From contig CP012157.1 of the NCBI GenBank assembly GCA_001602455.1, forward strand, positions 305,733-369,732: a DNA stretch of 64,000 nt, in the 5' to 3' direction. The stretch's first letter is position 1, and every line of letters begins with the position of its first letter. Source of the DNA: Betaproteobacteria bacterium UKL13-2 (GTDB taxonomy: Bacteria > Pseudomonadota > Gammaproteobacteria > Burkholderiales > Usitatibacteraceae). Positions 40,154-48,235 of the stretch are shown piece after piece. The translations under genes and the position numbers were made by a program. The notes under the pieces were generated by a model. The model was not told the DNA's origin. It ran no database searches and saw only the letters and a list, made by a program, of their open reading frames with translations.

Positions 40154-40932
40154 GGTAGTAGAACCGAAGAGACTAGCAACTGGGTGTAGGGGTGTTGGGG
40201 GTCATCGAGCACCTGATCAGTCAACCCTTGCTCGACAATGCATCCGTCTTTCATGACTAACATCCGGTGTGCAAGTAGTCGTGCCACGGCGAGGTCATGT
40301 GTCACGATAATTGACGCCAGATCGAGTTGGTGGGTCAGCGTTCGTAGCAAGTCCAGTAACTTCGCTTGCACAGAAACATCTAGCCCTGACGTGGGTTCAT
40401 CCATGAACACCAAGCGCGGGCGCGTCACCAAGTTGCGTGCAATTTGCAGGCGTTGACGCATGCCGCCAGAAAATGTTTGCGGCGATTCGTCGATACGGTC
40501 TTGCTGCATCTCGACTCGGCTCAGCCATTGAGCGGCTTCATTGCGGATGCGGCCATAGTGCCGCTCGCCCAGCGCCATCAGCCGTTCCCCTACGTTGGCA
40601 CCTGCGGAAACATCCATGCGTAAGCCGTCCGCAGGGTTTTGATGCACATATCCCCAATCGGTACGGCTTAGTAAGCGTCGCGCGGCTTCGGAAAGTTTGT
40701 AAACATCAACCACCCCTTCGTGCCGTGTGCGAAAGCTCACTTGACCGACATCAGGTGTCATGCGTGCGGAAGCGCAGTTGAGCAGTGTGGTTTTGCCCGA
40801 GCCTGATTCGCCTACGATAGCAAGCACCTCGCCTTGCCACAGGTCGAAGCTGGCATCATTGACTGCAATTCGGTCGCCAAAGCGCTTGGTTAAATTCTTT
40901 ACACTCAGTATCGGCTGATCAATATCACTCAT
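40150..40932 (-). CDS. phnK: C-P lyase ABC-type ATPase PhnK
   Basis: This 260-residue protein has Walker A GESGSGKTT (K47), signature FSGGMRQRLQIARNLV and Walker B LVFMDEPTSGLD. PhnK binds PhnJ in the core complex and is needed for C-P bond breakage in vivo. ATG 40932 overlaps the phnJ stop; a longer frame to 41001 is discarded because it runs inside phnJ. Confidence 0.94.
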   Translation of the reverse strand: MSDIDQPILSVKNLTKRFGDRIAVNDASFDLWQGEVLAIVGESGSGKTTLLNCASARMTPDVGQVSFRTRHEGVVDVYKLSEAARRLLSRTDWGYVHQNPADGLRMDVSAGANVGERLMALGERHYGRIRNEAAQWLSRVEMQQDRIDESPQTFSGGMRQRLQIARNLVTRPRLVFMDEPTSGLDVSVQAKLLDLLRTLTHQLDLASIIVTHDLAVARLLAHRMLVMKDGCIVEQGLTDQVLDDPQHPYTQLLVSSVLLP

Positions 40933-41843
40933 ACGGAACCACTCAAAGGACGTTCGACAAGGGCTGCCGTCGATGCGACTTCGCCGCGGCGCTCCTGGCA
41001 AAAATCGGTATCCGAACAGAGGAACATACGTCCACCCTGATCGTCTGTAATCACCTCATCGAGAAAACTTTCTTTTGCCCCACACAGCGCACAATGCTGT
41101 TGCCAGCGTTGTACTTCAAACGGATGGTCATCGAAGGCGAGGCTTTCGACTTTTGTATACGGTGGGATTGCGTAGATGCGCTTCTCTCGACCCGCACCGA
41201 ATAGTTGCAATGCCGGGTTCATATTCATCTTCGGGTTGTCAAATTTCGGAATTGGTGAAGGCGCCATCAAGTAGCGATCATCGACCATCACTGGATAATC
41301 ATAGGTGGTCGCAATGTAGCCAAACTTCGCAATGTCTTCATAAAGCTTTACGTGCATCAATCCATACTCGGATAAACCATGCATTTTTTTTGTTTCCGCT
41401 TCTCGTGGTTCGAGTTTCGCGAGCGGCTCCGGAATGGGGACTTGATAGACGATGATTTGGTTTTCCTGAAGCGGGGTTTCGGGAATGCGATGCCGCGTCT
41501 GGATGAGTGTCGCCTCCACTGTTCGCTCGGTGGTCACCACGCCGGTTGTGCGTTGAAAAAAGCGGCGAATGTTGACGGCATTCACGGTGTCATCCGCACC
41601 TTGGTCAATCACTTTGAGCACGTCATGGCGACCGATGATCGAGGCGGTGACTTGTATGCCGCCCGTGCCCCATCCATAGGGTAGTGGCATTTCACGCGAA
41701 CCAAATGGCACCTGATAACCCGGTATTGCCACCGCCTTGAGTATGGCGCGACGAATCATGCGCTTAGTACGCTCGTCGAGATAGGCAAAGTTGTAGCCAG
41801 TATCCAAATTGATCGCCGGATCAAGCGTCGTCACAGCACTCAC
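40929..41843 (-). CDS. phnJ: Alpha-D-ribose 1-methylphosphonate 5-phosphate C-P lyase PhnJ
   Basis: This radical SAM enzyme breaks the carbon-phosphorus bond, releasing methane from methylphosphonate and leaving a 1,2-cyclic phosphate. The 304-residue protein has the four cysteines C251, C254, C276 and C282 (CALCG ... FLCSDTDFC) that hold the cluster and radical. The GGIQVTASIIG stretch is also conserved. All catalytic residues are present. Overlaps phnI and phnK by 4 bp. Confidence 0.97.
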   Translation of the reverse strand: MSAVTTLDPAINLDTGYNFAYLDERTKRMIRRAILKAVAIPGYQVPFGSREMPLPYGWGTGGIQVTASIIGRHDVLKVIDQGADDTVNAVNIRRFFQRTTGVVTTERTVEATLIQTRHRIPETPLQENQIIVYQVPIPEPLAKLEPREAETKKMHGLSEYGLMHVKLYEDIAKFGYIATTYDYPVMVDDRYLMAPSPIPKFDNPKMNMNPALQLFGAGREKRIYAIPPYTKVESLAFDDHPFEVQRWQQHCALCGAKESFLDEVITDDQGGRMFLCSDTDFCQERRGEVASTAALVERPLSGSV

Positions 41844-42931
41844 GATGCGGCTCCCACCTGATCTGCTTGGACTTGTCGCATTTTGCGCACCAACTCCAAC
41901 TCGGATTGAAAGTCGACATAGTGCGGTAACTTCAGATGCTGAACAAAGCCAGATGCTTCAAGGTTGTCAGCGTGTGAAAGCACGAACTCCTGCATTTGCG
42001 CGGGCGCGACAACCGCTTCGCCGAGCTCCTCGGCGCGCAATGCACGATCGACGAGCGACATGGCCATTGCTTTGCGTTCACTATGCCCAAACGCCACGCC
42101 ATAGCCGCGTGTGAATTGTGGCGGCTTGGTTTTTGACCCGGTAAATTGATTCACCATTTGGCACTCGGTGAGCTCTAATTCGCCGACGACGATGGGAAAG
42201 CCCAGTTCCTCTGGAATCATCTCAACTTCTACCGTGCCGAAGCGAATTTCACCCGCGAATGGATGGTTGTTGGCATATCCGCGCTGAGTGGAATAGGCCA
42301 TTGCCAACAAGTAGCCTTCATCGCCTCGCGCAAGATTTTGCAAGCGCTCAGCACGGGAGGTGGGGAAGGTGAGCGGCGTGCGCGTGATATCGTTTGGCTC
42401 AGGATCGCCTGCTGATATCGGCTGGGGTTCGATCAACTCTTCGTGGCCCAACAATGCCATCACACTGGATGATTCGTTTTCCGCCATTGCGGTGTTGATC
42501 TCGGGTTTCGCCACCGCCGCACCGTCGGCGGCAAGTGAAAAATCGAGTAACCGTTGCGTGTAATCGTAAGTGGGGCCGAGTACCTGGCCACCCGGGAGGT
42601 CCTTAAACGTCGCCGAGATGCGACGGCGTAATTGCATTGACAGGGTGTCCACCGGCTCCGTGTATCCAAAGCGGGGCAGCGTTGCACGATATGCACGCAG
42701 CAAAAAAATGGCCTCGACCGCATCGCCTGCGGCTTGTTTGATCGCCAACGCAGCAAGCTCCCGATCGTACACAGAGCCCTCTGTCATCACGCGATCAACC
42801 GCGAGGCGCAACTGTTTTTCAATCTGCGCCAACGTCAATTCAGGAATTGCGGGGTCGCCGCGCCGCGCTTCCGATACCAAAAGATGTGAATTGGCGATGG
42901 CGCGCTCGCCGCCTTTGACAGCAACATACAT
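41840..42931 (-). CDS. phnI: C-P lyase core subunit PhnI
   Basis: This 363-residue protein swaps the adenine of ATP for the phosphonate in the first step of C-P lyase metabolism, with PhnG, PhnH and PhnL. The family start MYVAVKGGERAIANSH is at ATG 42931, one base after the phnH stop; the longer frame to 42982 is discarded. The conserved HSERKAMAMSLVDRAL segment is present. Overlaps phnJ by 4 bp. Confidence 0.95.
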   Translation of the reverse strand: MYVAVKGGERAIANSHLLVSEARRGDPAIPELTLAQIEKQLRLAVDRVMTEGSVYDRELAALAIKQAAGDAVEAIFLLRAYRATLPRFGYTEPVDTLSMQLRRRISATFKDLPGGQVLGPTYDYTQRLLDFSLAADGAAVAKPEINTAMAENESSSVMALLGHEELIEPQPISAGDPEPNDITRTPLTFPTSRAERLQNLARGDEGYLLAMAYSTQRGYANNHPFAGEIRFGTVEVEMIPEELGFPIVVGELELTECQMVNQFTGSKTKPPQFTRGYGVAFGHSERKAMAMSLVDRALRAEELGEAVVAPAQMQEFVLSHADNLEASGFVQHLKLPHYVDFQSELELVRKMRQVQADQVGAAS

Positions 42932-42932
42932 A

Positions 42933-43529
42933 TCAGACCCCGATCCGAGTACTGCGCGGCAAGCCGCAAAGTTGATTGGCACACGTCAGGAAAATATCCA
43001 CGCCGCGTGGTAACAAGCTGGCTATCTCCGAACGAGTTTGCGCAAATGCGGTGTCGAGTTCCGGCACCATCAATCGTGTTTCCGTTTGGATGCCCGGGCC
43101 TGTGAGCGTCATGCCGACGCCGACCTCGATGAGGGACACCTCCCGCACCATCGTGGCCGACTCATCCGGCGCGTACTCGGTGCCCATTTTTAGCGTCTCG
43201 ACCGATGGCATTTCATCCTCAATGCCAACGAAGACAAAATCGGCCTCGCTAGGGATTGAGGCCAATGTACAGCCGGTATGAAAGCGGTAGTAAGTTGCGG
43301 CCGCAGATCGTTGAGGCGCCAAATACAGTGAGACATCTTGATCGAGCAGCGCAAGCAAGAGCGCATTGGCGGCAGCGCCGATGCCCTTCGGCGCAACAGC
43401 ATCACTCGGCACTTCAACCAACGTGCCAGGTCGGGCGAACACATGCAGGCCAAGGCGGAAGACCTGCTGACTGGCCTGCGTCGTGTCACTAAATCCTGCA
43501 TCCACATGGTCAATATTGATGGTGCTCAT
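42933..43529 (-). CDS. phnH: C-P lyase core subunit PhnH
   Basis: This 198-residue structural subunit is part of the PhnGHIJ core complex. It has the PhnH pattern ...ASQQVFRLGLHVFARPGTL and GPGIQTETRLMV near the C-terminal third. The gene starts immediately after the phnG stop (TAAATG) and ends one base before phnI. Confidence 0.92.
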   Translation of the reverse strand: MSTINIDHVDAGFSDTTQASQQVFRLGLHVFARPGTLVEVPSDAVAPKGIGAAANALLLALLDQDVSLYLAPQRSAAATYYRFHTGCTLASIPSEADFVFVGIEDEMPSVETLKMGTEYAPDESATMVREVSLIEVGVGMTLTGPGIQTETRLMVPELDTAFAQTRSEIASLLPRGVDIFLTCANQLCGLPRSTRIGV

Positions 43530-43982
43530 TTATTCATCGCCCCTTGAGACGGTGAAAAAATCCACCTTAGTCAAATGTGCATCTTGGTGGATTGCGGCGC
43601 GTTTGGCGGCGATGCGCGCACGTAGTGGCTGTAGCAATTGCCGATCCAGCGTTTCGCGAATCGTGGGTTCTTGTAACAGCGCATCGGCCAATGCGGCGAG
43701 CTCGGCGTGCCTTGTGGATCGCCCTTGAACATACGCGACACCGTGACGCCCATTTGCCAAGCGTAGTGTGCAGCGTGTGACGGTCATTTCACCGACGTTA
43801 AATCGATCACCGGTCGCGCCAATGCGCGCCCGCACCATGGCTAACCCCGATTCTGGACGCCGCAACCACACATACTCTTCTTGTCGATCCTTGCCCCATG
43901 CCTCCAGCATATCGAGCGGCGCTTGGGCAAGTAGTCCCAGCCATTCTCGTCTTGCAATGTCGGTGCCTGCGCTGTCATACAT
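43530..43982 (-). CDS. phnG: C-P lyase core subunit PhnG
   Basis: This 150-residue subunit has the family N-terminus REWLGLLAQAP and VGEMTVTRCTLRL. It binds PhnI in the core complex. It is the first gene of the phnGHIJKLM run; GGGAGG lies 8 bp upstream of the ATG. The start codon overlaps a two-unit Pho-box-like sequence, but that box faces the opposite way. Confidence 0.93.
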   Translation of the reverse strand: MYDSAGTDIARREWLGLLAQAPLDMLEAWGKDRQEEYVWLRRPESGLAMVRARIGATGDRFNVGEMTVTRCTLRLANGRHGVAYVQGRSTRHAELAALADALLQEPTIRETLDRQLLQPLRARIAAKRAAIHQDAHLTKVDFFTVSRGDE

Positions 43983-44005
43983 CTGTCATACCTCCCACGG
44001 ACAAT
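43972..44005 (+). promoter_or_regulatory. Two-unit Pho box facing the DUF1045-PhnN gene
   Basis: CTGTCATACATCTGTCAT (43972-43989) has two perfect CTGTCAT units 11 bp apart, followed after 10 bases by GACAAT (44000-44005), a possible -10. Oriented on the plus strand it would drive the gene at 44336 with a leader of about 320 bases. It overlaps the phnG start codon, so PhoB binding could also affect phnG. Confidence 0.7.
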
Positions 44006-44335
44006 TCTTCTATTCGTCTAATGGCTTAGACATTTTTGTTTGCGGCGTCACTTTACTAAGCTGACATGACAGTTTCGTTTCGAAATTAAGACAATCGCGG
44101 CGTCAGATATCAGCCTTTCATATTTCTGGTGTGGTGATTGTGTCGAACGCATGACAAACGCGGACGTGATCTGTACGCTCAACCAAGGTGCGCGATGCGC
44201 GGTCTTGCACATCCGATCAATGTCGGTTTTTGAGGCTGCGCCCATTAACGAGGCACTGGTGGTTTGCAAGCGTTGATGCAGTTGCATATTGGTGCAGTTG
44301 CATCTTGTTCCTCAACAATGATCGTGAAAAACTAG
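43983..44335. other. 353-bp divergent region between phnG and phnN
   Basis: This holds the phnG ribosome site (GGGAGG), most of the plus-strand Pho promoter candidate, and a solitary CTGTCAT half-site on the minus strand near 44067-44073. No second half-site accompanies it, and no convincing coding frame or PhnF-type regulator gene is present. Confidence 0.5.
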
Positions 44336-45613
44336 ATGACCGAAGCCCCACGTTTTGCCCTGTATTTCGCCCCTCAGCCGATCAGCAAACTTTCTCAATT
44401 AGGCGACGCATGGATCGGTCGGCTCGCAGAACTGCCTGAATTTCGATATGCGCTTGAAAAGTTAGGTCTTGATGTTGACCGCTTGCACCGCATCACCCAG
44501 CACCCAAGACGCTATGGTTTTCATGCAACGCTCAAGGCACCGTTTCATCTGGCGAAAGGACACACGCCGGATATGTTGTTGAAATCGGTCGAGGATTTTG
44601 CGCGGACGGAATCGAGTTTCGCGCTATCGTCGTTATCCGTATCAAAACTCGATGACTTCCTCGCGCTGGTCACCCACGAACACAGCGGCCACCTGAATGC
44701 GTTTGCGAGTCGGTGCGTGACCACATTTGACACGTTTCGGCGTGAGATCACGGCGCAGGAGATAGCCAGACGGCGACAAAAAACACTATCCCCACAGGAA
44801 GACGCGATGATGTTGCGCTGGGGATATCCCTATGTGCTCGACTGTTACCGTTTTCATTTGACGCTAACGGATTCGTTATCCGAGACCGACGCTGCATTTT
44901 GTCAACAGATTCTCACCGCTGCTGTGCAAGTGTTCAACGCCGAATTGCTGCGCGGTGTTTGTGTTGATGCGATTACGGTATTTGAGGAGCCGCATACGGG
45001 CGCGGATTTCAGGCCGATTTTTCGGGCACCACTTAAGCCCTTGGGAAGACTGATTTATGTCGTTGGCGCATCCGGCGTTGGTAAGGATAGTTTATTGCAG
45101 TGGGCACGCTCCAGCGTTTCACGACCAACGCAGTTTTTGTTCACCCGGCGCGTCGTCACACGCATGGTGCATGGAGACTACGAGCTACATGAAGCCCTCG
45201 GTGAGGCTGAGTTCAATACGCTGGCCAGTGCTGGTGCCTTCGCGATGCAGTGGGAGGCGCATGGCCATCAGTATGGTATTCGTTCCGATATAGATGATGC
45301 GTTGCGGGAAGCAAAGACCGTGATCGTCAATGGCTCGCGCGCACATCTGCCTATTGCACAAGCGCAGTATCCGCATTTAGAAGTTGTTCACATCGTCGCG
45401 CCGGCGGCTATTCTTGATGAGCGGCTGCAACGCCGTGGGCGTGAGACGGCGGTTCAAGTGGCGGCGCGGCGCGAACGTGATGCCAACAGCCAGATCCCCT
45501 TACCGATTGCCTGCGAGATATCCAATGCTGGGACGATTGACGTCGCGGGACGGCAGCTTTTGCAATTTCTTGAAAACAATGCGTCGCCTACACTGCCGAT
45601 TGATCCGCAATAA
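44336..45613 (+). CDS. phnN: Fused DUF1045 (2H phosphoesterase-like) and PhnN ribose bisphosphokinase
   Basis: This 425-residue protein has two parts. Residues 1-232 are DUF1045, with two H-x-T-L motifs (H63-T65 in GFHATLKAPF, H174-T176 in YRFHLTLTDS), the hallmark of 2H phosphoesterases. Residues 235-425 are PhnN, with P-loop GASGVGKDS (K250), which phosphorylates ribose 1,5-bisphosphate to PRPP. DUF1045 is linked to phosphonate genes but its role is unproven. PhnP, the usual cyclic-phosphate diesterase, is not in the window, so the N-terminal half may take that step. Divergent from phnG. Confidence 0.9.
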   Translation: MTEAPRFALYFAPQPISKLSQLGDAWIGRLAELPEFRYALEKLGLDVDRLHRITQHPRRYGFHATLKAPFHLAKGHTPDMLLKSVEDFARTESSFALSSLSVSKLDDFLALVTHEHSGHLNAFASRCVTTFDTFRREITAQEIARRRQKTLSPQEDAMMLRWGYPYVLDCYRFHLTLTDSLSETDAAFCQQILTAAVQVFNAELLRGVCVDAITVFEEPHTGADFRPIFRAPLKPLGRLIYVVGASGVGKDSLLQWARSSVSRPTQFLFTRRVVTRMVHGDYELHEALGEAEFNTLASAGAFAMQWEAHGHQYGIRSDIDDALREAKTVIVNGSRAHLPIAQAQYPHLEVVHIVAPAAILDERLQRRGRETAVQVAARRERDANSQIPLPIACEISNAGTIDVAGRQLLQFLENNASPTLPIDPQ

Positions 45614-45623
45614 CGGCGGCACT

Positions 45624-45656
45624 TGGGGAATGGGGGATGGGGGATGGGGGATGGGG
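45624..45656 (+). repeat. G-rich tandem tract, G-quadruplex-capable
   Basis: A GGGGGAT unit repeats about four times just after the phnN stop, giving five runs of four or five G. Such spacing can fold as a G-quadruplex on the plus strand of DNA or RNA. Confidence 0.65.
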
Positions 45657-45752
45657 TGACACACCGGGTTTGCCACCGGCTTTGGCACCGCTCGCAAGTG
45701 GGTACAGTATTTTTTGAAAACCCAATTTTTAGCAAAAGCCACCCCTCAAATT

Positions 45753-45804
45753 ACAAGCGGATGAGGTTCCTCGTCGCCCGATGGGTGTGCGTCGGAATGA
45801 CAAG
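45753..45804. repeat. Dispersed 51-52 bp repeat, copy 1
   Basis: Begins ACAAGCGGAT and ends GGAATGACAAG, with a central CTCGTCGCC. It aligns with 53560-53610 at about two thirds identity. The ends resemble repeats of the type ...TCGTCGCC...ATGACA seen in many proteobacterial intergenic regions. Confidence 0.55.
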
Positions 45805-46020
45805 CGGAGGCGGGCATTTGCAAACACTCGATAACGATCAATCTGCAAAAAGGGCACTTCTATAACCCTGCTGCGTGGGCGAATCTGTCAGTTCCCGAGT
45901 TTGTCAAATTCGTCGCCGTACACTGGGTACGTGTCCCGTGTTTGCCAAACCCCTCGGCACGAACTTCGCCCGCTCGCGACGGTTTCGAGAATTTCCCAAA
46001 AACGTAGGACGCCTACCTGC

Positions 46021-46054
46021 GGGCGTTTCCAAGCCAAATCGCTTGGAAACGCCC
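46021..46054. terminator. Perfect 14-bp stem-loop downstream of the hydrolase gene
   Basis: GGGCGTTTCCAAGC (46021-46034) pairs perfectly with GCTTGGAAACGCCC (46041-46054), loop CAAATC. It lies about 16 bp past the stop of the minus-strand gene ending at 46071. No U-tract follows, so it may act as an RNA 3'-end stabiliser rather than an intrinsic terminator. Confidence 0.5.
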
Positions 46055-46070
46055 GCCGATATTAGGGTTT

Positions 46071-47006
46071 CTATTTCGACCGGACGTGCTTGTTGAGGAA
46101 CGCGACAGTGCGATCCCACGCTAGTTTTGCCGCGGCGGCGTCATACCGTGGCGTGGTGTCGTTGTTAAAGCCGTGTTGGGTGCCGGGGTAAATAAACGCC
46201 TCGTGTTTCACCCCTGCGGCCTTCAGCGCGGTTTCATACGCGGGCCAACCGGCGTTGATGCGTTCGTCGTTGCTGGCATAGTGAATCAGGAGTGGTGATT
46301 TGATCTTCGGCACGTCTTCGGTTTTTGCCGCGCTGCCATAAAAAGGGACGGACGCCGCAAGGTCGGGCAGTTGGGTGGCCAGATAGTTGGCCATGCTCCC
46401 GCCATAACAAAAACCAACAACACCCACCTTGCCGCTGACTTCCTTCATGGCTTTCAAGAATCCATAGGCGGCAACAAAGTCGGCGCGGGCGCGGGTTTGA
46501 TCGAGTTTGGAAAACGCTTCACGCGCTTTGTCTTCGTCTCCCGGATAACCGCCAAGTGGTGTGAGTGCGTCCGGGGCAAAGGCGATGAAGTTATCCAGCG
46601 CCACTTTGCGGGCGATATCTTCAATGTGGGGGTTGAGGCCACGGTTCTCGTGCACCACCAATACGGCGGGCAGCTTGCCTTCATATTTGGCCGGGGTCAC
46701 GAGATAACCTTTTACCTTGCCCGAGCCGTCGGGGGAGGCGTACTCAACGTACTTGGCGACGATGCGCGGGTCGTCTTTCTTAACTTGCTGTGCGGCGGCG
46801 AAGTTGGGGTTCAACATTTCCAGCAACATCGTGGCCGAGACGCCAGCGACGGCGTATTTCGATGCACTGGCCAGAAAACCCCGCCGGTCGATCGCGCCGT
46901 GTACGTATTGGTCGAACAGCTTTAACACCTCGGGGTGAAAGTCGGCGGCGGTGTGATGCGTCGCCGGAGGCAGTGGCGTGGCGGCGGACAATTGAGCGTC
47001 AGGCAT
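46071..47006 (-). CDS. Tat-exported dienelactone hydrolase-family protein
   Basis: This 311-residue alpha/beta hydrolase has the dienelactone hydrolase triad: C200 in VGFCYGGSM, D247 in YASNDERIN and H278 in GTQHGFNN. An RRGFLASASKYAVAGVSA stretch (41-58) is a likely twin-arginine signal placed after an unusual 40-residue N-terminal extension. ATG 47006 has AAGGGG upstream; a longer frame to 47198 is less likely. It may hydrolyse lactones or esters in the periplasm; substrate unknown. Divergent from the small gene at 47242. Confidence 0.88.
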   Translation of the reverse strand: MPDAQLSAATPLPPATHHTAADFHPEVLKLFDQYVHGAIDRRGFLASASKYAVAGVSATMLLEMLNPNFAAAQQVKKDDPRIVAKYVEYASPDGSGKVKGYLVTPAKYEGKLPAVLVVHENRGLNPHIEDIARKVALDNFIAFAPDALTPLGGYPGDEDKAREAFSKLDQTRARADFVAAYGFLKAMKEVSGKVGVVGFCYGGSMANYLATQLPDLAASVPFYGSAAKTEDVPKIKSPLLIHYASNDERINAGWPAYETALKAAGVKHEAFIYPGTQHGFNNDTTPRYDAAAAKLAWDRTVAFLNKHVRSK

Positions 47007-47241
47007 GGCATCCCCTTGGGTTGAATTGATGTTGCGAAAAATGACTTGGCGAGTTTCCGGCAAAGCGCGTGCCGGCGCAAGCACGATATCCGAACCGACC
47101 GGGCTTGCCATTGACCGTAAAGCGTGAATTCCCCAACTTTTCCCCAGCTTATTGAGCGCTTCTGATTTGGGTTTCCCGCGATATTGAATCGTCATCATTC
47201 CATTGACGAGATTGCCGCCCCAGAATCCACAGGAGATCGAA

Positions 47242-47583
47242 ATGCCTCATTCCAGCCACGTCAAAACCCCACCCGCCGCACGTCGTCTGCCACACCAATC
47301 CTCAAGACTGTCGGGCGTTGATGCCAGCGCCCGCTTTCTGGCAGCGCTCCAAGGGGCGTTCGAAACGGCACGCGATCAATTTGAGGCCGACGTACTCAGT
47401 ATTCCGGAATGGCGCCACGCGGCAGACGCCCTCGACCATGCGTATCACGCGTGTGTACGTCGCGCCAAAGGTGACGATGTTGAAGCGCTGTGTCGTGAAG
47501 CGCAGCGTCGCGTTGAAATGGCGGTACAGATGTCGATGGTATCGAGCTACTACGACGGTCGCATCGAGCAGGTGTGTAACTAG
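47242..47583 (+). CDS. Small hypothetical protein (113 residues)
   Basis: No family recognised. The protein is helical and charged with conserved-looking EWRHAADALDHAYHACVRRAKGD and AQRRVEMAVQMSMVSSYYDGRIEQ segments, no signal peptide. ATG 47242 has AGGAG upstream and is preferred to 47203. Its TAG stop is the first triplet of TAGCCTGAGTATT, which resembles the end of the inverted-repeat element found elsewhere in the window. Confidence 0.6.
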   Translation: MPHSSHVKTPPAARRLPHQSSRLSGVDASARFLAALQGAFETARDQFEADVLSIPEWRHAADALDHAYHACVRRAKGDDVEALCREAQRRVEMAVQMSMVSSYYDGRIEQVCN

Positions 47584-47680
47584 CCTGAGTATTGACGTGA
47601 AATCTGTTCGCATGCATTAGTGCTTTTCGGTTTTTGTCGATGCGTTCATAATCAGCGCTCCAACCAAGAGGAGTGCAGGC

Positions 47681-48235
47681 ATGGCCAAGCTGAACGTAAA
47701 TGGTACGGTACGCGACTTTCAAGCCGACAGCGATACGCCGCTTCTCTGGGTGCTTCGAGAACAACTCGGACTGACGGGCACCAAATACGGCTGCGGTATC
47801 GCCCAATGTGGCTCCTGCACAGTCCATATCGACGGCGCCCCGGTGCGTTCATGCGTGCGTCCTGCATCCTCGGTCAAGCCGACGGAAAAAATTGTCACCA
47901 TCGAAGGTCTCTCGAAAGACGGCTCGCATCCGATTCAAAAAGCGTGGGTCGCACTCGATGTGCCGCAATGTGGATTCTGCCAATCTGGCATGATCATGGC
48001 CGCCACCGCACTGGTAAAAGCAAAACCGAACCCGACGGACAAAGACATCGACGAGGCGATGACCAACATTTGCCGCTGCGGCACCTACAACCGGGTGCGC
48101 GCCGGTATCAAGATGGCGGTTCAAGAAATGGCGAACGCTAAGGCGGGGAAAGGTGCTGGAAAAGCAACAAAGAAAGTCGCCAACGCCCTTGGCATCGAAC
48201 ACACTGAAGGTCAACTGTCGCGGGGTGAAGCATGA
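47681..48235 (+). CDS. iorA: Isoquinoline 1-oxidoreductase-like [2Fe-2S] subunit
   Basis: This 184-residue subunit holds two [2Fe-2S] clusters: the plant-ferredoxin type at C38, C43, C46, C58 ([11 protein letters not shown]) and the helical type at C97, C100, C131, C133 ([16 protein letters not shown]). It passes electrons from the molybdenum subunit to an acceptor. A 30-residue Lys/Ala-rich tail ([16 protein letters not shown]) is longer than usual. It overlaps iorB by 4 bp. No signal peptide; export probably rides with IorB. Confidence 0.9.
   Translation: MAKLNVNGTVRDFQADSDTPLLWVLREQLGLTGTKYGCGIAQCGSCTVHIDGAPVRSCVRPASSVKPTEKIVTIEGLSKDGSHPIQKAWVALDVPQCGFCQSGMIMAATALVKAKPNPTDKDIDEAMTNICRCGTYNRVRAGIKMAVQEMANAKAGKGAGKATKKVANALGIEHTEGQLSRGEA

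Larger units (their letters stand above)
45614..46070. other. 457-bp convergent intergenic region with several repeats
   Basis: Between the ends of phnN and the dienelactone-hydrolase-like gene. It contains a G-rich tract (45624-45656), one copy of a dispersed TCGTCGCC-type repeat (45753-45804) and a perfect 14-bp hairpin (46021-46054). No coding frame looks real. Confidence 0.6.

Noticed and set aside
44060..44080. Minus-strand CTGTCAT as a Pho box for phnG
   Set aside because: Only one half-site is present; neither neighbour 11 bp away resembles the consensus.
47581..47614. Full element arm after the 113-residue gene
   Set aside because: TAGCCTGAGTATT matches the arm start, but similarity is lost after 13 bases; kept only as a possible trace.
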